This document shows positions 17,536 through 25,052 of a DNA stretch of 54,792 bases, in pieces. Made by a program: the position numbers and the translations under genes. How positions within the stretch are numbered: position 1 is the first letter of the stretch; each line of letters opens with the position of its first letter. The notes under the pieces were generated by a model. The model was not told the origin of the DNA. It saw only the letters and a program-made list of their open reading frames with translations, and did no database searches. The stretch lies in contig NZ_JAFMPX010000024.1 of assembly GCF_017353415.1 (NCBI RefSeq), positions 1-54,792 on the forward strand. Reading direction: 5' to 3'. Origin of the DNA: Arthrobacter sp. E3 (lineage in GTDB: Bacteria > Actinomycetota > Actinomycetes > Actinomycetales > Micrococcaceae).

Positions 17536-18090
17536 ATGTGGAATGATTTTGGATTGACTTGGGGCGATGCGGCCCGTGTGGTGCTCTCCGCAGTTGCACT
17601 CTACGCACTCGTGCTGCTGCTGATCAGGTTCATGGGACAACGTACGATGGCGACCTTGACCAGTTTCGATCTGGCCGCGGCCGTGGCGCTTGGGGCCGTC
17701 GTCGGACGCGCAATCCTCGGCTACACCCCCACACTGGTGGCTGGCGCCTTGGGTCTTGTCACACTGCTGGTGCTGCAGGCACTCACCGGGCAGTTGCGCC
17801 GCTTCCCCAAGGGCCATGCTGCGGTCAACAACAGCGCATACTTACTCATGGCGGGGAGCGAATTCGTTGCGGCGAATCTGCGAAGAACCCATGTCTCCGA
17901 GGCCGAGATCACTGCCCGGCTGCGTCTGGCCGGCATCCGCAGCCGCTCGGAAGTTGCCTGCGTGATCCTCGAGTCAACAGGAGAAATCAGCGTGCTGCGC
18001 TCGGACCTTCCGATCGAACCGGAGTTCCTCAAGAACGTGAAAGGAGCGGAGCTGGTGCCAGCATCGTTTCTGGCAGTGACCCGATACTGA
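17536..18090 (+). CDS. DUF421 membrane protein (YetF/YcaP type)
   Basis: Membrane protein of unknown role, 184 residues. Three predicted helices lie in the first 85 residues (VVLSAVALYALVLLLIRFMG, FDLAAAVALGAVVGRAIL, LVAGALGLVTLLVLQAL). A soluble DUF421 domain follows with the conserved segments AYLLMAGSEFVAANLRRTHVSEAEI, ARLRLAGIRSRSEV and ILESTGEISVL. In Bacillus relatives the soluble domain forms dimers and some members affect spore or envelope traits. ATG 17536 has GAGGAAGG upstream. Identification of the family is firm; function is not known. Confidence 0.88.
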   Translation: MWNDFGLTWGDAARVVLSAVALYALVLLLIRFMGQRTMATLTSFDLAAAVALGAVVGRAILGYTPTLVAGALGLVTLLVLQALTGQLRRFPKGHAAVNNSAYLLMAGSEFVAANLRRTHVSEAEITARLRLAGIRSRSEVACVILESTGEISVLRSDLPIEPEFLKNVKGAELVPASFLAVTRY

Positions 18091-18195
18091 CCGGCCACTA
18101 TCACCCCTGCCAGCAGGGAGTCCGGGTTTAAAACCCCGCCGTACCAAGGCTGCACAGAGGCCGATTGAGACTATCCTTGATACCAAGGAGATCGC

Positions 18196-18271
18196 ATGCG
18201 AAGAGCCCTAGCAATGAGTGCCAGCGTACTACTGGGCACTAGGCTGCACCGACAGCGATGACGACGGTTAG
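18196..18271 (+). pseudogene. Remnant of a lipoprotein gene (signal peptide and lipobox only)
   Basis: A perfect AAGGAG precedes ATG 18196, which opens a short signal-peptide-like sequence (MRRALAMSASVLLG). After one change of frame near 18239 the DNA reads LGCTDSDDDG and then TAG at 18269. Together this is a lipoprotein leader, lipobox LGC and acidic linker, with the mature protein missing. The ClC start codon at 18258 lies inside it. Most likely a lipoprotein gene was cut away when the present junction formed. The reading is mine; a chance resemblance is possible given the short length. Confidence 0.5.
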
Positions 18272-20327
18272 CGCTCCACACTTGAGCATACGTGTGCGAT
18301 TGCGTGGCGTTGGCGCCGGCCTCGGCAGGTGGGTCAGCTATGCAGGGTACCTTCAGAAGTGGTTGGTGCTGGGCACCTTTATTGGCATCATCGCAGGCTT
18401 GGGTGCCGTTGCATTTTACTCACTGCTCCGCTTGGCAAGCCACGTTTTTTTGGGCTTGATCGGTGGATATTTCGTCCCACAACCTGCGGCCGAAGACGGT
18501 TTTTTGGGTACCCCGCACTTCCCTACATGGTGGTTGATCCCCATCATAGTGTGCTTGGGCGGGTTGCTGTCCGGCGCGATCGTGTACATTTTTGCCCCCG
18601 AGGCAGAAGGCCACGGGACCAATGCCGCCATCGACGCGGTGCACCGCAACCCGCGCATGATCCGTTCCCGCGCAGTCATCGTGAAGATGATTGCATCCGC
18701 CATCACCATCGGGTCGGGCGGATCAGGGGGCCGTGAAGGCCCCACGGCACAGATCTCCGCCGGGTTCGGATCATTGCTGGCCCGCACCCTGAATCTGTCA
18801 CCGGAAGATGGGCGCATCGCTGTGTCAATGGGAATCGGCTCCGGCATCGGGGCAATCTTCGGTGCGCCGTTGGGCGGTGCGGTACTAGCCGCCGGAATCA
18901 TATATCGCGAGGATTTCGAGGTCAAGGCCCTCGTTCCAGGCCTGATCTCGTCAAGTGTCGGCTACACGGTGTGGGGACTGTTTCAGGGCTTCACGCCCTT
19001 GTTCGGCTACACCGCCTCTAACTACCGCTTTGATCAGCCGATCCAACTGCTGTGGTTCGCGGTGATCGGAGTTGCTGCCGGTCTCGTGGGTCTGGCGTAC
19101 GCAAAGTCCTATTACTCGATTGCTGGATTGAGCAAGCGGTTGCAAGTGCCCAGAATGTTGCGTCCCGCGATCGGAGGACTGGCCGTCGGACTGTTGGCGC
19201 TGGCTGTCCCACAGGTACTGGGCACCGGCTATGGCTGGGTGCAGCAGGCCTTGGATCGTTCAACGCTGATGGCGCTGCCACTATGGATCGTGCTCGTGCT
19301 GCCGTTCGCGAAGATCCTCGCGACCTCGCTGTCAATTGGAACAGGCGGATCAGGGGGAATTTTCGGTCCCGGCATAGTGATCGGCGGCTTCGCCGGTTCT
19401 GCGCTCTGGCGGCTGGTGGAGCCACTGGGACAGGGCATGGGTGTGCCGCTCTCCCCGGCCCCGTTCGTGATCGTCGGAATGATGGCGTGCTTTGGTGCCA
19501 TTGCCCGCGCACCTCTGGCCGTCATGTTGATGGTCGCGGAAATGACCGGGACCCTCACGATCCTCGGGCCGGCTATGGTGGCTGTTGGCATCGCCTACCT
19601 GATGGTGCGCCGCACGGATGCCACCATCTATCGCAGTCAGTTGCTTGACCGCACCGAGGCGCAATCCGCGCGGCTGCACATTGGCTTGCCGCTTCTGGGT
19701 CGCGTCGGGGTAGCCGAGGCCGCCGTCAAGCCCCGCGTGCTTCTGACCACCGACATGACGGTATCCAATGCCATCACTCAGTTGGAGACTGCGTTCGTGC
19801 CAGGGGCGCCCGCCGTCGACACCGACGGCCGCTTTCAGGGCACTGTCTATATGGCCGTGTTGCGCAAGCTCACCGCAGATGATGACACGACTATTGAGCG
19901 GTGCGTTGATGCTGCAGCCCCGACTGTGTCAGACGGCGCCGACCTGGGCGAGGCTATTGACGCCTTGCCGGAGGGACACGGGTGGCTGACCGTGTTGGAC
20001 GACGAGCATCGCGTCAGCGGAATCCTCGCCATCGGCGATGTGGTGCGTGCCTACCACGCGACCCTGCGTTCCGATGAGCGGATCGTGGCGCAAGTCAGCG
20101 CTGACTCCGGGATCACGTACATCAGGATGGCGCAGTCCTCCCCGTTGGCAGGACATACGCTGGCCGAGCGCGGCTTGCCCGACGGCGTCATCGTGCTGTC
20201 TGTGCGGCGTGGAGAAGAGGCTCTACTGGCTGCGGGATCCGTGGAGTTGTGTGCGGGCGACCTTGTCTCGGTGCTGGCCCCTGTTAACATGCTCGCCGCC
20301 GTCCGCGCGCTGCTTGCACCAGGCTGA
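18258..20327 (+). CDS. ClC-type chloride channel/transporter with CBS and TrkA-C domains
   Basis: Membrane chloride channel or Cl-/H+ antiporter, 689 residues. The three selectivity signatures are visible: GSGGSGGREGP near residue 152 (with the gating glutamate), GSGIGAIFGAPLGG near 195, and GTGGSGGIFGPG near 363. After about ten helices, two CBS motifs occupy roughly residues 485-610, and a TrkA-C/RCK_C-like domain (VIVLSVRRGEEALLAAGSVELCAGDLVSVLAP) closes the protein, an arrangement known in some bacterial ClCs. ATG 18258 lacks a clear ribosome site and sits in the lipoprotein remnant, so the start could lie further downstream (GTG near 18294). Confidence 0.92.
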   Translation: MTTVSAPHLSIRVRLRGVGAGLGRWVSYAGYLQKWLVLGTFIGIIAGLGAVAFYSLLRLASHVFLGLIGGYFVPQPAAEDGFLGTPHFPTWWLIPIIVCLGGLLSGAIVYIFAPEAEGHGTNAAIDAVHRNPRMIRSRAVIVKMIASAITIGSGGSGGREGPTAQISAGFGSLLARTLNLSPEDGRIAVSMGIGSGIGAIFGAPLGGAVLAAGIIYREDFEVKALVPGLISSSVGYTVWGLFQGFTPLFGYTASNYRFDQPIQLLWFAVIGVAAGLVGLAYAKSYYSIAGLSKRLQVPRMLRPAIGGLAVGLLALAVPQVLGTGYGWVQQALDRSTLMALPLWIVLVLPFAKILATSLSIGTGGSGGIFGPGIVIGGFAGSALWRLVEPLGQGMGVPLSPAPFVIVGMMACFGAIARAPLAVMLMVAEMTGTLTILGPAMVAVGIAYLMVRRTDATIYRSQLLDRTEAQSARLHIGLPLLGRVGVAEAAVKPRVLLTTDMTVSNAITQLETAFVPGAPAVDTDGRFQGTVYMAVLRKLTADDDTTIERCVDAAAPTVSDGADLGEAIDALPEGHGWLTVLDDEHRVSGILAIGDVVRAYHATLRSDERIVAQVSADSGITYIRMAQSSPLAGHTLAERGLPDGVIVLSVRRGEEALLAAGSVELCAGDLVSVLAPVNMLAAVRALLAPG

Positions 20328-20511
20328 CAGGGTTCGCCCAGAATGGTGCAGGGGAAAGGCATCCTGCGCCCTATCGGCGTAGAGTGGGCCGATGCGATCC
20401 AAGCACGGACTCTTCAACTGGGCCCGGGTTCGGCGCTAGCCTCGCAAACCTTCCGAGGGTTGGTCCGCTGACGCGAAAAAGTTGGAATTGTTGTGCGAAG
20501 GAGATGGAACA

Positions 20512-20904
20512 ATGCCCACCACGCCAAACATCACGCCGATCTTGGTTTATGCCGACATAGAAGCTGCCCTGAGCTTCCTCGGCGAGGCCTTCGGCTTTGA
20601 ACCGGGCCCCCTCCACCGCAGCGACGACGGCCAGGTGGTCCACGGCGAGGTCTACGCGAACGGAGGACCAATTTGGTTGCATCGGGAAACCCCTGAGCAT
20701 GACTTGTCCTCACCCCGCTCGCACCAACTTGCCTTCGGTGGGCTTGCCATCCTCGTCGAGGATGTCGACACACACTATGAACGTGCCCGTGCTGCGGGGG
20801 CCATGATCGAGCAGATGCCACAGGACCAGCCCTACGGGCGTCGCGAATACGGCGTCCGCGACCGAGAAGGCCATCGCTGGTGGTTCGGGACCGAAGTTGA
20901 GTAG
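20512..20904 (+). CDS. VOC (glyoxalase/bleomycin-resistance) family protein
   Basis: Small VOC-fold protein of 130 residues, of the type annotated as glyoxalase or antibiotic-binding. The pattern ITPILVYADIEAALSFLGEAFGFE at the start and the C-terminal QPYGRREYGVRDREGHRWWFGTEVE (DPxGH-like block) are diagnostic. Metal ligands of this fold would be the conserved Glu/His residues in VHGEVYANGG and in the last strand. ATG 20512 has an excellent AAGGAGATGG site, so the in-frame ATG at 20482 is rejected. It stands alone between the ClC and YrhK genes. Substrate unknown. Confidence 0.9.
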   Translation: MPTTPNITPILVYADIEAALSFLGEAFGFEPGPLHRSDDGQVVHGEVYANGGPIWLHRETPEHDLSSPRSHQLAFGGLAILVEDVDTHYERARAAGAMIEQMPQDQPYGRREYGVRDREGHRWWFGTEVE

Positions 20905-21035
20905 GGAACGGGCGAGCCAGTACCCCAACTCAACCTGGACCTGATCAAGGTCACACCGGTGCGGGCTGATCATCGACGCCGAGAACCCCACCGACCTCGA
21001 TGCCGACGCCTCCATGGCACGGACGTAGCTTCAGG

Positions 21036-21353
21036 CTAAAAGTCGTGGCCGCCGTCGCCAATTCCAGGGAGATCCGGATGGTAACGGCGCAAATGCACCC
21101 TCCGCGTAAAGCGGATGGCCGGCCGGATCAGCATTTCTATGCTGCCCACCACGAACAGCCATGTACCGACATTGGTCAGTGACGGAGAAAAGAAGAAGAA
21201 ACTCCCCACCAGAAACCAACACCCGATCAACAGATCGTTCACGATGCTGATCGTTTCGTAGCGCTGGCGAATGATGAGTTCTTCATGCCCCAAGTGCAGA
21301 ATCAACGGGCCGCTGGACGTTCCGCCATCATCTCGATCAGACGCTGTATCCAT
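21036..21353 (-). CDS. YrhK domain protein
   Basis: A 105-residue small membrane protein. The YrhK domain reads HEELIIRQRYETISIVNDLL followed by two hydrophobic helices (LIGCWFLVGSFFFFS and VGTWLFVVGSIEMLI) and RPAIRFTRRVHLRRY. Function unknown; in other bacteria it appears near oxidative or nickel-related genes, which is not informative here. ATG 21353. The 130 bases between it and the VOC gene hold only a short open stretch of no recognisable family. Confidence 0.88.
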   Translation of the reverse strand: MDTASDRDDGGTSSGPLILHLGHEELIIRQRYETISIVNDLLIGCWFLVGSFFFFSPSLTNVGTWLFVVGSIEMLIRPAIRFTRRVHLRRYHPDLPGIGDGGHDF

Positions 21354-21362
21354 AGGTCAACC

Positions 21363-21797
21363 CTACCGTGGACATTGTCCGCCTGCCGTTGGAATTTGCG
21401 AGGATGCCGGCGCGTACAGGTTCACGAGTTCCGCGCCCAAGCGGGCGAGATGGGCTTTGACGTTCTCGGGTTCCAGCACCTCGACTGCGCTGCCCCAGCC
21501 AGCGAGTTGCTCCGCGATCGACAATGCAATGGACGCGGTGACTCGCATGCGCACACGCCCGTCCTCATCCACGACGTGACTCCACTCCCGTGACAGTTCG
21601 AAAGCATCAGGCCGCTGAGCAGGTAGTTGGGTAACAATTAGTGCAATGATGCGGTCAGCCTCACGCCATGGCGCGGGGTCGAGTGCGACGGTGGCGGCGG
21701 CGGCGTGGGCCTCGTGCTTGTGGTTACCGACGCGGCAAACCGGCAACTCGTCAAGACACCCGTCAAACCACCGCTGCGAGCAAAGGACCGAAATCAT
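21363..21797 (-). pseudogene. C-terminal fragment of a WYL-domain transcriptional regulator
   Basis: The frame contains ADRIIALIVTQLPAQRP and then VDEDGRVRMRVTASIALSI, AEQLAGWGSAVEVLEPENV and AHLARLGAELVNLYA. This is the WCX region at the end of YafY/WYL-type regulators, which are normally about 320 residues. The N-terminal helix-turn-helix and the WYL core are missing; upstream of about 21720 the frame is no longer family-like. The ATG at 21797 is only the nearest start. The fragment lies head to head with a decayed VOC gene, a pairing often seen for intact WYL regulators and their VOC targets. Confidence 0.65.
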
Positions 21798-21957
21798 GTT
21801 TAGTGGAATGGCTACCGTCAGCTTCTCTGCAAACGACGTATCGGAGGTAGCAAGGTGGTCCACGAAACTGTTGGCCACAGACCCGCTCGGCAATATCCTG
21901 GGCATTATGCACAATCCGCACCACCTGGGAATCCATGCGCAGAGGAACCGGTCGTGA
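21796..21957 (+). pseudogene. VOC family gene with internal deletion
   Basis: A 53-codon ORF whose start (MFSGMATVSFSANDVSEVARWSTKLL) matches the first strand and helix of a VOC protein, and whose end (ATDPLGNILGIMHNPHH) matches the DPxGN motif of the last strand. The usual 70-80 residues between them are gone, with the frame kept. A full ribosome site (AAAGGA) is retained, and the stop overlaps the next gene start (GTGA). It cannot form a complete VOC fold. Compare the intact VOC gene at 20512, to which it is not closely similar. Confidence 0.6.
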
Positions 21958-22465
21958 ACGCCACAGAACCTACTCAAGGAAACCCACAGCGTCCGTACCG
22001 CATGGTCGCACAGAAAATGGGTGTGAAGTCGGGAAGTCGTGCATTCCTGCTGGCAGCCCCGCCGTCTGCCATAGAGCTATGCAGTTGCCGCCGCTGGAAA
22101 TAGCATCGGAAGTCAGCGGCAAGTTCGGCTACCTGCATCTATTCACCACCACGCAAGCCGGGATGAGCGAGACTTTTCCCGCCCTGAAGGCGCACCTGGC
22201 GCCATCGGGGATGCTGTGGGTGTCCTGGCCCAAAGCAAAGCAGCTCGGCACCGACCTTACCCTTCCGGCAGTCATAAGGATCGGGTACTCGCACGGTTTG
22301 GTCGAAAGCACCTGCCTGAGCGTGGATGCAACCTGGTCCGCGCTGAAGTTCACCCACCCGTTGCCGGGGAAAAACTACAACAATAGCCACGGCACACTTC
22401 TGGCAAGCTCGCCCCGGCCGTCATCTAGAGCCACACCGGACTGGTTAAGCTTGGTGCATGACTGA
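21954..22465 (+). pseudogene. DUF3052-like gene broken by a frameshift
   Basis: From GTG 21954 (site AGAGGA) the sequence reads MVAQKMGVKSGSRAFLLAAPP and similar DUF3052-like N-terminal features. Near 22075 the frame shifts by one, and the second part continues with FGYLHLFTTTQAGMSETFPAL, LAPSGMLWVSWPKAKQLGTDL and VDATWSALKFTHP, which is the body of a DUF3052 protein. Both halves match one family in the right order, so a single indel is likely. The end runs into the start of the methyltransferase gene. A sequencing error cannot be excluded. Confidence 0.68.
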
Positions 22466-24095
22466 TTTCTCCACCGTGCCCGACGCCCCGTGCAGCGACA
22501 ACCCGGACCTCCTGTCCGCCCTGGCAACAGACCTGCTGGCCCTTGATTACACGGTCGACGGCGTGGCGGGGATTCTCGGCGAGGAAGCCCACCTGGCGCT
22601 GGGCCGGGACCAAACGGTGCCGGCCGTGCTGGTGCTGCGCGGGCGCACGGAGCCGCTGGCCGCCGTCGTGCGATTGTGGCTGCTGGCGCACAGTGTTCCC
22701 GCCAAGGAGCTGGCCACGGCGCTGCCCAGCCTTGACATTGAAGCGCTGACGACAGCGGGGCTCATTGAAGCGGCGCCCAGCCCCGACAACACCACTGCGG
22801 AGATGGTGCGCGCCGCCGTAGACCTGCGCCCTTACGGCTGGCCTGCTGATGGGGCAGGCGGGGAAGACACCAACCTGTGGGTGGCCAGCGATCTCGGCGC
22901 CCACCAGCGCCCCGGCGTGCTGCGCCACGACCACGTGCTGGGCATCGGGCAGGCGTCGCTGACGCTGGCCCAAGGGACCATCCGGCGCCCCGTGGACCGA
23001 GCCCTAGACATGGGGACGGGCTGCGGCATTCAACTTTTCCACCTGCTGCATCACGCAAAAACCGTCGTTGCCACCGATATTTCCGTGCGCGCCCTGGCGT
23101 TCACGCGCTTCAACCTGGTCCTGAACGCCCCGGCACTGGGCCTGGGCGCAGCCGACTTCGACACCAGCAACACCAGCCCGCGCGTCTCGCTGCGCCTGGG
23201 CAGTCTACTGGAACCCGTGGCCGGGGAGAGCTTTGACCTGGTCGTCTCCAACCCGCCCTTCGTCATCACGCCCCGGCACCGCGGCGAGCACAGCACCGAT
23301 CAGTTCACCTACCGCGACGGCGGGCTGGCAGGGGACGCGATCGTCGAGAGTCTGGTGCGCGAACTGCCAAGCGTCCTTGCTCCCGGCGGTATCGGACAAA
23401 TGCTGGGGAACTGGGAGATCCAGACAGCCAAGCACGACGCCGGCGCGCCCGGTGAGTGGTCGGCCCGCCCCCGGCAGTGGGTTGCCGAAGGGACGCAGGC
23501 GTGGTTCATCCAGCGCGAGCAGGTCAGCCCCGGCAGCTACGCCGAAACGTGGCTGCAGGATGCCTCCCAGGGACGGGACTCGGACGCCTACGCTGCCGCC
23601 TACGAGGACTACATGCTCGATTTCGACTCCCGCAACGTGGCCGGTGTGGGATTTGGCTACATCCTGCTGCGCCGCCCCGCCGCGGGGGAGACGGCCCAGG
23701 AACCCCGCTTCGAGGAAATCCTATACCCCATCGAACAACCCGTGGGGCCCCACCTGGCAGCCACTTTGGACCGTGAAAGCTGGCTCGAAGAGCGGGAATC
23801 CATCATGGATGAGCTCCTGGTGGTGGCGCAGGACGTTACCGAGGAACGCCACCAGCGCCCGGGGGCCGAACATCCGGGGGTGATCCTGCTGCGGCAGGGC
23901 GCCGGGCTGCGCCGCACAAACCTGCTCAGCACCGAACTGGCCGGGTTCGCCTCCGCCAGCGACGGTGAACTCACGGTGGGGCAGTTGATCGGTGCGCTCG
24001 CAGTCCTGTTGGAACGCCCCGACGCCGAGTTTTCCACCAACCTCTACGAAGAGGTGTGCAATCTGGTCAGGGACGGCTTCCTGCTCCCTGCCTGA
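22458..24095 (+). CDS. Class I SAM-dependent methyltransferase (HemK/PrmB-like)
   Basis: A 545-residue methyltransferase of a type common in Actinobacteria. An N-terminal helical domain (about 1-150) precedes the Rossmann core. Motif I LDMGTGCGIQLFHLL is near residue 182, TDISVRALAFTRFN follows, and VSNPPFVITP near 262 is the N-P-P-F catalytic signature of HemK-like N-methyltransferases. The C-terminal 200 residues form an additional domain. The NPPF motif suggests methylation of a glutamine, asparagine or exocyclic amine; the real substrate is unknown. ATG 22458 overlaps the end of the broken DUF3052 gene. Confidence 0.85.
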   Translation: MTDFSTVPDAPCSDNPDLLSALATDLLALDYTVDGVAGILGEEAHLALGRDQTVPAVLVLRGRTEPLAAVVRLWLLAHSVPAKELATALPSLDIEALTTAGLIEAAPSPDNTTAEMVRAAVDLRPYGWPADGAGGEDTNLWVASDLGAHQRPGVLRHDHVLGIGQASLTLAQGTIRRPVDRALDMGTGCGIQLFHLLHHAKTVVATDISVRALAFTRFNLVLNAPALGLGAADFDTSNTSPRVSLRLGSLLEPVAGESFDLVVSNPPFVITPRHRGEHSTDQFTYRDGGLAGDAIVESLVRELPSVLAPGGIGQMLGNWEIQTAKHDAGAPGEWSARPRQWVAEGTQAWFIQREQVSPGSYAETWLQDASQGRDSDAYAAAYEDYMLDFDSRNVAGVGFGYILLRRPAAGETAQEPRFEEILYPIEQPVGPHLAATLDRESWLEERESIMDELLVVAQDVTEERHQRPGAEHPGVILLRQGAGLRRTNLLSTELAGFASASDGELTVGQLIGALAVLLERPDAEFSTNLYEEVCNLVRDGFLLPA

Positions 24096-24177
24096 ACCTG
24101 AAGACAGCCAGCGGAATCGAATGAGTGGTGGGGGTTGTGTGGTGCGGGTACCGTGGGAGCAACGCTGAGGAGGCCGC

Positions 24178-24927
24178 ATGGTCCTGGGAAGCAACGCCCC
24201 GTGGTGGGCCATCTTGCTGTGCCTGCTGGCCGCCGTCGTGCTTCCGACCCTGATTGGGCTCGAACGGCAGGTCAACAACAAATCCGCTGGCATGCGCACT
24301 CACGCCCTGGTCGGTTTGGGTGCGGCGCTGTTCATGGTGGTCAGCAAATACGGCTTTTCCGATGTGCTGGATGTGAATCTTGTCGTCCTGGATCCTTCCC
24401 GGGTGGCCGCCCAGATTGTGACGGGCATAGGCTTCATCGGTGCCGGCCTGGTGTTTGTGCGCCGGAACAAGGTGCGTGGGCTGACCACGGCTTCCTCGAT
24501 CTGGCTCACGGCCGCTGTGGGATCGGCCGCCGGGGCGGGACTGGTGCTGCCTGCGGCGTTTGTCACAGGCGCATATTTCCTGGTGGTTGTGGTGTATGCC
24601 AGGATCATTGCCCGGCTGCGGATGTCGGGCCGGCGCTACCATGCCCTGCAGGTGACCTACGAAGACGGGACAGGCGCGTTGCGGGAAATCCTGCAGAGGT
24701 GCACGAGCCTTGGCTTTCAGATCCAGGGCTTTTCCACCCAGCCCCTGGACCACTCAGGCAATGGCGTGCTGGGCCGGGGCGTGAACGAGGAAAGCAGCCC
24801 CAACGGAGCCAATCTTGTTGAAGTCGAGTTGGAAATCGAGGGCCTTGCACCACGTGGCACGCTCCTGCAAGAGCTCTCCGCACTGGCCACCATCAAGGCC
24901 ATTTCCTTTGACGACGAGAACGAATAA
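24178..24927 (+). CDS. MgtC/SapB family membrane protein
   Basis: MgtC-like protein of 249 residues. The N-terminal block [28 protein letters not shown], then [11 protein letters not shown] and [17 protein letters not shown], are the hallmark segments of the family and span four to five helices. The C-terminal 90 residues are soluble and ACT-like. MgtC proteins are linked to growth at low magnesium and to inhibition of the F-ATPase; whether that holds here is unknown. ATG 24178 follows a GAGGAGG-like purine run (CTGAGGAGGCCGC). It is monocistronic, 82 bases after the methyltransferase. Confidence 0.92.
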   Translation: MVLGSNAPWWAILLCLLAAVVLPTLIGLERQVNNKSAGMRTHALVGLGAALFMVVSKYGFSDVLDVNLVVLDPSRVAAQIVTGIGFIGAGLVFVRRNKVRGLTTASSIWLTAAVGSAAGAGLVLPAAFVTGAYFLVVVVYARIIARLRMSGRRYHALQVTYEDGTGALREILQRCTSLGFQIQGFSTQPLDHSGNGVLGRGVNEESSPNGANLVEVELEIEGLAPRGTLLQELSALATIKAISFDDENE

Positions 24928-25052
24928 ACGCCGTGTTCGGGTCCTGATTTTTCCCCGCGGATTTCTGCGCAATACGCGTTCACGGTTAAAATATGGTGAA
25001 CTAGGCTCTGGGGGACGCCGTTCGACCCCCATTCATTCCCTGTAGGAGTACC

